A DNA stretch of 64,000 nt from Brachynemurus nebulosus (taxonomy: Eukaryota > Arthropoda > Insecta > Neuroptera > Myrmeleontidae). The position numbers were made by a program, and so were the translations under genes. Location of the stretch: NCBI GenBank assembly GCA_035578155.1, contig JAPWDM010000001.1, forward strand, positions 1,674,001 to 1,738,000. Direction: 5' to 3'. This document shows, piece by piece, positions 57,380 through 64,000 of this stretch. The notes under the pieces are model-generated. The model saw only the letters and a list, made by a program, of their open reading frames with translations. It ran no database searches and had not been told where the DNA came from. Numbering within the stretch: the stretch's first letter is position 1; each line of letters begins with the position of its first letter.

Positions 57380-58325
57380 CAAGTTTTTTATGACCTCATC
57401 TAAATAGCACCTAAAACATAAACTAAAAAAATTCCAAAAATTTGGAAGAATTTTGTTTTTCTGAAATTCAAAGTTACTTCTTTCTCTAAGATAATATTAG
57501 AAAAAAAATAAGTAAACTGACGAAAAAATGACCTCCATTTTTTTTAGTTACTCGTAGTTTCTCTTTCAAATAGACACTTATCCTAAAAAAATTTTCAATT
57601 TGGAGAATAGAATAGGAAAATTTCAAAAAAGATTATGATGTCTACCTAAAACAAGAGTAGGCTGCAAATACTTAACGAAAACAAAACAAAAACTTTACTT
57701 AACTTCTGTTAAAATTTTATATATCCTTACTAGGCAGAAACACCCTGTATAGCATACCATACAGTATATATAAAGTGACCTGATTTGTGTAGGTTAATGC
57801 CTTCAACTACAACAGGTCACTCAGCCAATGAACTAGCTCGGCAGCCTTCATGACGACTTTTCCGGAAAAGTTTCTCTATTATATTTTCTTCCAGTAGGTA
57901 CATGCTCACAGATATTTGTATATATACGGATCAGTTGATGTAGGCATTTGTTAATGTATGTGTGTGTTTGTCTCTTCCATATAATATTTTATGTAAAATC
58001 AATTGTAGCCTGGCTAACAATAACTTGTTTAATAGTATTAACTACATATTAACTAACCACATAATATAATATGCTATATGTTTATGATATAGGTTATTTA
58101 AATATGATGCTAATGATTGTTGTATAAGTGTAGCTACATTAAAATTCGAACGGTTACTGTCGTGCGTTTCCACCATATTGTGTAACATGATTTCGATTTA
58201 GAGGTTAGAAAAACATTTGGAGTTACAGTCTGTTCTAGATTTTTCTAAAAATCAGTTTTTTCTCATATTAAAAATAAAACTTTATGGTAGGTGTTAAGTC
58301 TTTTATATTTCACAGCCATTTGTAT
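57380..58325. other. No recognised feature
   Basis: AT-rich DNA; no defined repeat or gene. Confidence 0.4.
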
Positions 58326-58328
58326 TTG

Positions 58329-58560
58329 GCGCCGTTCATATATTACGTCACATGTTAACAGAGGGAGGGTATTCTGAGAAGTGTGACCATATGTAACAAG
58401 GGGTATGGATTGTCAATATTTTAATGCCACAATTGTAACTGCTCTGGGAGCATTCATAAACTACGTAGCCTAGTTGGTGGGAGGGGTTATGCAGAAAGCT
58501 ACGCTAGGCTACATAGAAGGAGGGGGGAGTGGTAGTCGAGCTATCTACTTTTATTTAGAA
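58329..58560. repeat. Fragments of 'TTCATA..TTACGT' repeats
   Basis: GGCGCCGTTCATATATTACG and GGGAGCATTCATAAACTACG start two adjacent GC-richer blocks. The second type also appears at 25106 (GGAGTATTCATAAACTACG). They look like termini of DNA transposons; opposite ends are not seen. Confidence 0.45.
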
Positions 58561-58680
58561 TAGTTCAAATAAGCATGAATTTGAATGTGAAATTTCATGA
58601 ATACACCTGAACTTTTTATGATGTGCTGATAATATTTTGAAATGTCACAAAACTTCTTCAGGCGAATTATGTTACCATGT

Positions 58681-58854
58681 ACAACTTGTCTATGAGACGA
58701 TGATCTCTGACGCCGTCGTTGCCTTCATTGTGATCTGTCTCTTTTTAGCATAATATGTATTCCGTCTGTCTCGTTTTAGCATAACAGTTCGTGCCGATTC
58801 TCCTCTTCCCTTCGTCCTGCTATTAGAGATCGTCGTCTCATAGACAAATAGTAG
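58681..58854 (-). mobile_element. MITE, TTGTCTATGAGACGA ends, copy 2
   Basis: Inverted near-identical copy of 54133-54308. Similarity extends a few bases beyond the TTGTC ends on both sides, so the true element is slightly longer than the obvious TIR. Confidence 0.75.
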
Positions 58855-58949
58855 TCACACAGATTTTACATTAAAATTTTTACTGTAAGGGGATGAGTTT
58901 TTATTAGACTACATCAGAAAAAGGGTAATGTGTTTAAGAAGTATGTATG

Positions 58950-59480
58950 TATCCTCTGACTATGTCTGTTTCTGTGGCGCAGCCTGCAGCATAAACGGCT
59001 TGACAGATTTTAGTAAAGAATGTATTGTTGGATTCGTTTTAATCTTGGGAGTGCTATAGGCTACATGAAATTTCAAAATTCATCCGCTAAATAGGGGATG
59101 AAAAATTTATGTGTATAGCAAACCATTGGGTCTAGAAACGTGAATATTTGTAGACGAGTTCTTTATGTAACGTAGGGGAGCACCAAGAAAAGATTTTTGG
59201 AAATTCATCCCCTAAGGGTATAAAGTAGGGATTGAAAATTTATGAAAGGTAAAATTTTGGACAGGACCACAGGGGTCCTTTAGTAATGTAGATGAGTATT
59301 AAAAGGGAGAATTTTAGACTAAAAATTTTAGAGACTAAAAACGTGAAATTCTGCACAAGGGTTCTTTAGTAACGTAAGCGAGTACCAAGCACAGATTTTT
59401 AAAAGTTCATTTCCTAAGGCGGTAGAACAATGGTTGAAAATTTATATGAAAACTAGTTTTTGTCGATGAATTTATCCGTT
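58950..59480 (+). repeat. Helitron-like body with diverged internal units
   Basis: Blocks with AATTCATCC.CTAA.GGG.T.AAA and GAAAATTTATG repeat about every 110-120 bases, together with the GGTTCTTTAGTAACGTA-type word. The style matches the body upstream of the Helitron 3' end at 6692. No termini found. Confidence 0.5.
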
Positions 59481-59489
59481 ATTTAATTT

Positions 59490-60030
59490 TTTTTCAATTA
59501 CTATTACACTGTTGGAAAAACTACTAACGTTATTAAAATCAAAATTTTAGCTTTAGATACCCAGGAGATTTCAATAATTTTTGAAAAGCACTAGAAGTTG
59601 TGTCAATTTAAGATTTTTATCACCAGAGCCCCATCAGAGATACGACAGGAGCTTAAAATTCCAAAATTTGGAAAAAAGTAAATTTTTGGAAATTTGTAAA
59701 AATTAAAAGATACTTACACGATTCATAGTTAAAATTTTTTTAGTGATTTTGCTCATATATAGTTATTTTCATGAAAAAATACCAAGCTCTATATAACATA
59801 ACGCTCCTTCTATAAGAAAAAAAAATGTTCCAACAGGGAATTTTGCTAAATTTTGATATCCAACTTTTAGGTGAAATTTTCTTGTGGAAGGGAGGAAAGT
59901 AGGCTAAATATAGAAATACCTTAAAATAAAGAGAGATTTTTATTTATTATTTATTAACTGGGAGGAAATCAAATTTTTCTAAAAGCGTCAAGCGACCACC
60001 CCTAGACCACTTCATAGGGATTAACCCATA
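59490..60030. other. No recognised feature
   Basis: AT-rich DNA without repeats or frames that I can name. Confidence 0.4.
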
Positions 60031-60034
60031 AATA

Positions 60035-60345
60035 AATTTTCCAGATACTATCATGCATAACAGCGAATTTTTGTTTCCAAAAATCAATTTTTCTCGGACA
60101 CCGGTTCACATAGAACAATGGTTCGAAAACGTATCTTACGTGATTTTTTCCATTCTTTGTCATAGCGTAAAAGAATTTTGAATTTTGACAAATTTTTGCA
60201 AAAAACATATTTTTTTGAAGTGTTGGGCATCGGACGTACTTGACTGAAGAACTCATCCAAAATTTTTGGACTTCCAACAGTTTCACCAAATTTCGTAAAA
60301 ATATTATAAAACTTTTCAATATATCACGCTGTTGACACTTTCAAT
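60035..60345 (-). repeat. Diverged copy of the 33.6 kb repeat family
   Basis: ATGCATAACAGCGAATTT, AGAACAATGGTTCGAAAACG, ATTACGTGATTTTTTCC-like text and GACGTACTTGACTGAAGAACTC parallel 38.9 and 34.8 kb. The minus-strand frame at 60002-60319 is not conserved in the relatives. Confidence 0.55.
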
Positions 60346-60687
60346 TAATTCCAACTAATAACTAATAATAAAACGTAGTAAAATAGAAATTTCGGGCAGT
60401 TGGTATACTTGGTATATACATAGTTGCTATATATTAATTTATATTATATAATGCTTTTACCGTTTATATCAAGCATACATAAATGTTACCAGGTATCGAA
60501 GAACTGTGATTTTGCCTAATCGACCACTACTTAAACGGATTATTCGATAATGCTCGAATCAATAAATGCGAAAATTATTTAATATGTTTATGAGTTAGTG
60601 TAATTTCTCGTATAATAGAACTGCCTACCTAAGTTTTATAATTTCTGAAATACTAGTTAAAGTTTACACATTCGTTGAAAACGCTAA

Positions 60688-61594
60688 GGCTATGCGCCCA
60701 CGAGCGACATTTGTCACGGTGACTGTTTTGTCACTCTTATCAAGTCTATTTGTTAGTATGGTGCTGCGTACACGTAGCGACACGACAGCTGGGTGACTTT
60801 TTTGTCCGCGGGTACGCGGACATGCTTACGACAAAACTGTCACCGTATCTATTGGTATCAATACAAGTGCGCACTACGGTGACAAAACTGTCGCTCTGAC
60901 TCAGTTTAAAGGACGTATATATGGTATATTAGATATTATTTTGTAGACAAATACAATTATATAATAATAATTAATATGTTTTGTTTGGTTGAAAACTGAA
61001 TATTGAAAGACTTTAGGCAAATGCAAATAAGCGAAAAAAAAATTAATCTTATGTCCCATCTATTTATTTAAAGTATAATATACAAAAAATATTTCTAAAT
61101 TATATTTAAGTAATTTTCCCAATTACTTGCATAATTTCCAGTTCGTAATAACATTAGCCATTAGCTATAATAGAATTATATAGCTTGAAGTGGGATAGAT
61201 AATCTCATATTTGTATTTTTGTAGGTTATTGCAGGTCTGAAAATACTTAATAATTGGTCAAAACTTTTGGTACTCATCCTAAAATAATGGAAAAATTGTT
61301 TCGAATATTCTCGCAATTTTTGATGCACGGTGTAAAATTTTCCTCTTAATATCTTATCACACCAAAGAGGATGAACTCAGTAATCTCTTTCACTATATTT
61401 TTTTCTGCGTTTAATAACAAGTACAGTGAACACAACCGTCTTCTAGAAATCCATGTTTGCAAATGAAGTATAAATTTTTATAAATTACCGGCGACTGTCA
61501 CTCTCCGTGTGCGCACACAAAAAATGTTCAGCGACACGACAATGACAAAAACTTTTTTGTCACCGTGACAAATGTCCCTCGTGGGCGCATAGCC
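60688..61594. mobile_element. PIF/Harbinger-like element, TAA TSD
   Basis: GGCTATGCGCCCACGAGCGA and (other strand) GGCTATGCGCCCACGAGGGA begin TIRs of about 40 bp that continue CATTTGTCACGGTGAC. TAA flanks both (60685-60687 and 61595-61597). The word GTGACAAAA/TTTTGTCAC is repeated inside near both ends. It is 907 bp and non-coding. Confidence 0.8.
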
Positions 61595-61623
61595 TAATTT
61601 CTGTAATTAAAAACACTGTTACG

Positions 61624-61856
61624 CAGTGGTGGATTTACCAGCAAGGCTGAGTAGGCTGGAGCCTAGGGTGGCAGATTTTAGGGGCGGCAAATTTGGGCAA
61701 AAAAGGAGGCAAAATGTAGAATTTGAAGTTTTTTTTTGCTCGTTACTTACGTTTTTCAAGAAGGGCGGCAGATTTTAGGGGCGGTAAATATGGGCAAAAA
61801 GGGCGGAAAAATTTTTTATTGAGCCTAGAGCGACACTTAGAGCAAATCCGCCACTG
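61624..61856. mobile_element. hAT MITE with perfect 8-bp TSD
   Basis: CAGTGGTGGATTT at the left and AAATCCGCCACTG at the right are inverse with one mismatch. CTGTTACG flanks both (61616-61623 and 61857-61864). Internally, GGCAGATTTTAGGGGCGG recurs twice. It is 233 bp. Confidence 0.85.
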
Positions 61857-61865
61857 CTGTTACGG

Positions 61866-62990
61866 ACAATTATGAGCCATTAAATTTTAATTTTTTTAAC
61901 ACAAAGTGTGATATGGCAAAGTTGTCTTCAATAGGCAAAATTAGGTGACTTTATGGTACCTATAACTGCAAGAGTAATATTTAAGATTCAAATAAACAAG
62001 ATTAAAACAAAAGACTCTTGCTAAGATTTTTAGCATGGATGTTAATGAATAATTTATGATAAGTCTTGAAGAGTTCTTAATAATTTTCATCATATTATTG
62101 TAATTTAAAAATACAGGACTGAGCGAGATCGACTCAAAACCAAAATTCGCAGAGACAAAAAAATCAAGTATAAGACTACTTGATTTTACATTTGATTATC
62201 ATTATTAACAATTAAATATCTATGAATTGGAGACAGTAAATGATCTAATATCGTAAATTACATTTTTAGGATTCGCGGATTGCACTTTAAATTTTATATT
62301 CGATTGCATTACCCGAGAACCTTGGGGCACATACCTTAAGGCTTCCATAACTGAAATTGTACAGTCATTAAAAAAAATTTTCTCTGACTCGTTTTTTTCG
62401 AGAAAAATAGGAAAAGTTAATCGTCTCTTTCAAAGGGCACCCACACTGAACGTTTTAAAAATGTCCAGGGGTCTCTTAAAGGTAAATCCGATCCTGTATG
62501 CATGTATATTTTCTAAACCTTATACGAAGTATTAAAAAAAATCATTAACAAATTTCAGCTTGATATTAAAATCTGTTTTTTTTTTTTTTGAAATCTAGAA
62601 ATCAAATACGGAAATAAACAAACAAAAATATCATAAAAAAAAAATTTTAGTAAGATTTTTTTCAGTGATAATTGAAATTATTGTTCGATTAATTTAAAAA
62701 AAAGAATTTTCTTTTTTATTTCCCTTAAAGTGGTGGAGAAGAACTGCTTCCGAGATCTTTATTGTAATTCTATGTAAATAAACAGAGAAAATAAAATAAA
62801 ATAAGAAAGAAAGCACACGGATAGTTTAATTTGTAGATATGTACGGTAGTGCTGTTGGTAGTTGACAGTAAATAGAAGTACCTCACAGCTCCTCACAATA
62901 AGTACGTACGTATATACACGATACGTGAAGAAAACGAACCGAAATGAATCAAAACTAATTTCCATTGGCGCGCAAACGAAGTATAAACAA
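61866..62990. other. No recognised feature
   Basis: AT-rich DNA; poly-T and poly-A tracts; no gene found. Confidence 0.4.
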
Positions 62991-63252
62991 TCGGTTACGA
63001 TCGCCGTTGAAGGGGTAATGTAGTATGTATGGACTCGTCACGGCTCAGCCTCTGGAGGACGGGCATTGAACTCGGCTCAGCAGAACAGAACGGCAAGCAC
63101 AACACAACACAACAGGCAACTGATTGTGAATGTGTGTGCAGAATCCACTACCGTACGGCTGTACAGTAAAACTGTATACATACATACATAAGTATATTAT
63201 GTGTTTATGGTTGAAGCTGCTGTTGGTCTGCTCTGACTCCATCGTTTTGGTG
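62991..63252 (+). promoter_or_regulatory. Candidate promoter and 5' noncoding exon
   Basis: From about 62965 to 63330 the sequence is clearly richer in GC and CG dinucleotides than the rest (GCGCGCAAACGAAG, GGTTACGATCGCCGTTG, CACGGCTCAGCC), without paired transposon ends. CAGAACAGAACGGCAAGCACAACACAACA has the purine/CA style of an insect 5' leader. TTTTGGTGTAAGTTCC at 63246-63261 contains a consensus donor (GT|GTAAGT). No open frame of note starts here, so any coding part would lie beyond the window. This is inference. Confidence 0.3.
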
Positions 63253-63259
63253 TAAGTTC

Positions 63260-64000
63260 CGTTGTTCCTGTCGATTCCTGTGTGTGGTGCTTTTTGTTGC
63301 CGCTCTTTGCCGCCGTCACAACTAGGAAAAGAATTGAATAATTTGTCTATGGTGGTTGGTACACAGAAAGGGTGTTGTTGCTACTTACGGAAGACGAAAT
63401 ATTCAAAGATTTCCTCCTAGTCATCTGTTTATTTTTCACAGGTTAATGATCCATAGTATTTATTATGGAGGATGTAATATGTATTTGATCACTTAGGAAA
63501 ATTGGTAAAAGTTTCAAATCAGATAAGAGAGGGAGGGAAAATGATGTTTTTTCTGAACGCCTTTTTAAAAAATGTTTTTCTTTATAATCAAAAAATTTTT
63601 TTGAACTTTTTCAATTTATTTTGTTTTTCTCAATCATTCTATACATATATTCAAATTCAAATAGGTAACATGTACAAAAAATTTTGATTAGGTACATTTT
63701 AATTCGAAAAAACCTGCTTTTTTTCCTTATTTTAGTCTATTGGGGGTACTTAGTGAAACTTAATAAATAAATGTATCAATATAAATAATGGAGAATAATT
63801 ATGAATGGAATCTTAAGAATTTCTTAAGATGTAAACCTACCCTCATATAATAACTCGCCTACGTAAAATTAAAATTAAACTGTATTTTCTTAGTAAAAGT
63901 TCTTAGAAAATATAGAAAATAAAGAAGAAGACAAATGAAAAATAACTTCGAGAAAATGTCTTCGTTTAGACACGTACACATAAAGAATAAAATTATTTTC
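63260..64000. other. No recognised feature; possible intron
   Basis: Beyond the GC-richer leader the sequence returns to AT-rich text without repeats that I can pair. Confidence 0.35.

Overview
The window is an AT-rich (roughly 30% GC by eye) piece of a eukaryotic, most probably insect, genome. It contains no complete protein-coding gene. The organism call is inference. It rests on Helitron ends of the kind common in insects (CCCGCGGCTTCGCCCGCG with CTAG; TCTATACATATAATAAAACT), Penelope, mariner, hAT and PIF/Harbinger relics, a tRNA-derived SINE, long (AT)n arrays, and an excess of the word TAGGTA/TACCTA that is familiar from hemipteran and lepidopteran DNA. The order cannot be fixed from the sequence. 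The window reads as intergenic or intronic DNA built almost wholly from nested transposon insertions. Most elements are short non-autonomous copies, recognised here by paired terminal inverted repeats (TIRs) and target-site duplications (TSDs).

Layout. 1-6.4 kb: old direct repeats, a TAA-flanked MITE, a 2-unit tandem repeat with a ~490 bp period, and short GC-richer palindromes. 6.4-8.6 kb: a Helitron 3' end followed 2 bases later by another Helitron 5' end; the second Helitron carries a Penelope C-terminal fragment with a hammerhead-like motif and a tRNA-like SINE. 8.8-13.6 kb: (AT)n, a ~155 bp satellite split by a 785 bp TIR element, and a near-perfect 533 bp inverted repeat. 13.7-20.2 kb: a Helitron inside an (AT)n array, an inverted second copy of the 785 bp element, two TA-flanked TIR elements, and a Helitron 3' end. 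20.2-26.6 kb: mostly featureless, with one hAT MITE and one 961 bp TIR element.

26.7-27.6 kb holds the only recognisable host-type coding sequence: the N-terminal part of a ketimine reductase/mu-crystallin (ornithine cyclodeaminase superfamily) protein, cut by a Helitron. A possible short terminal exon follows. 27.7-38 kb: GC-rich repeat pieces, further Helitron and GGGGA-ended TIR elements, a 763 bp-spaced duplication carrying two long (AT)n arrays, and a nested stack at 35.5-38.0 kb. 38-44.7 kb: a mariner relic with degenerate transposase, a SINE, a 2.35 kb hAT with perfect 8-bp TSD, and nested TIR elements. 44.8-63 kb: scattered MITEs, several with diagnostic TSDs, separated by featureless AT-rich DNA. 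At 63.0-63.3 kb a GC/CpG-richer stretch ending in a consensus splice donor may be a promoter plus 5' exon of a gene running off the right edge.

The genes do not form a pathway. The biology visible is transposon accumulation, including insertions into satellites, into (AT)n arrays and into each other. The least expected objects are the 238-bp-arm hairpin at 12.7-13.2 kb, the TIR elements carrying arrays of a reiterated word, and the Helitron-split mu-crystallin exon.
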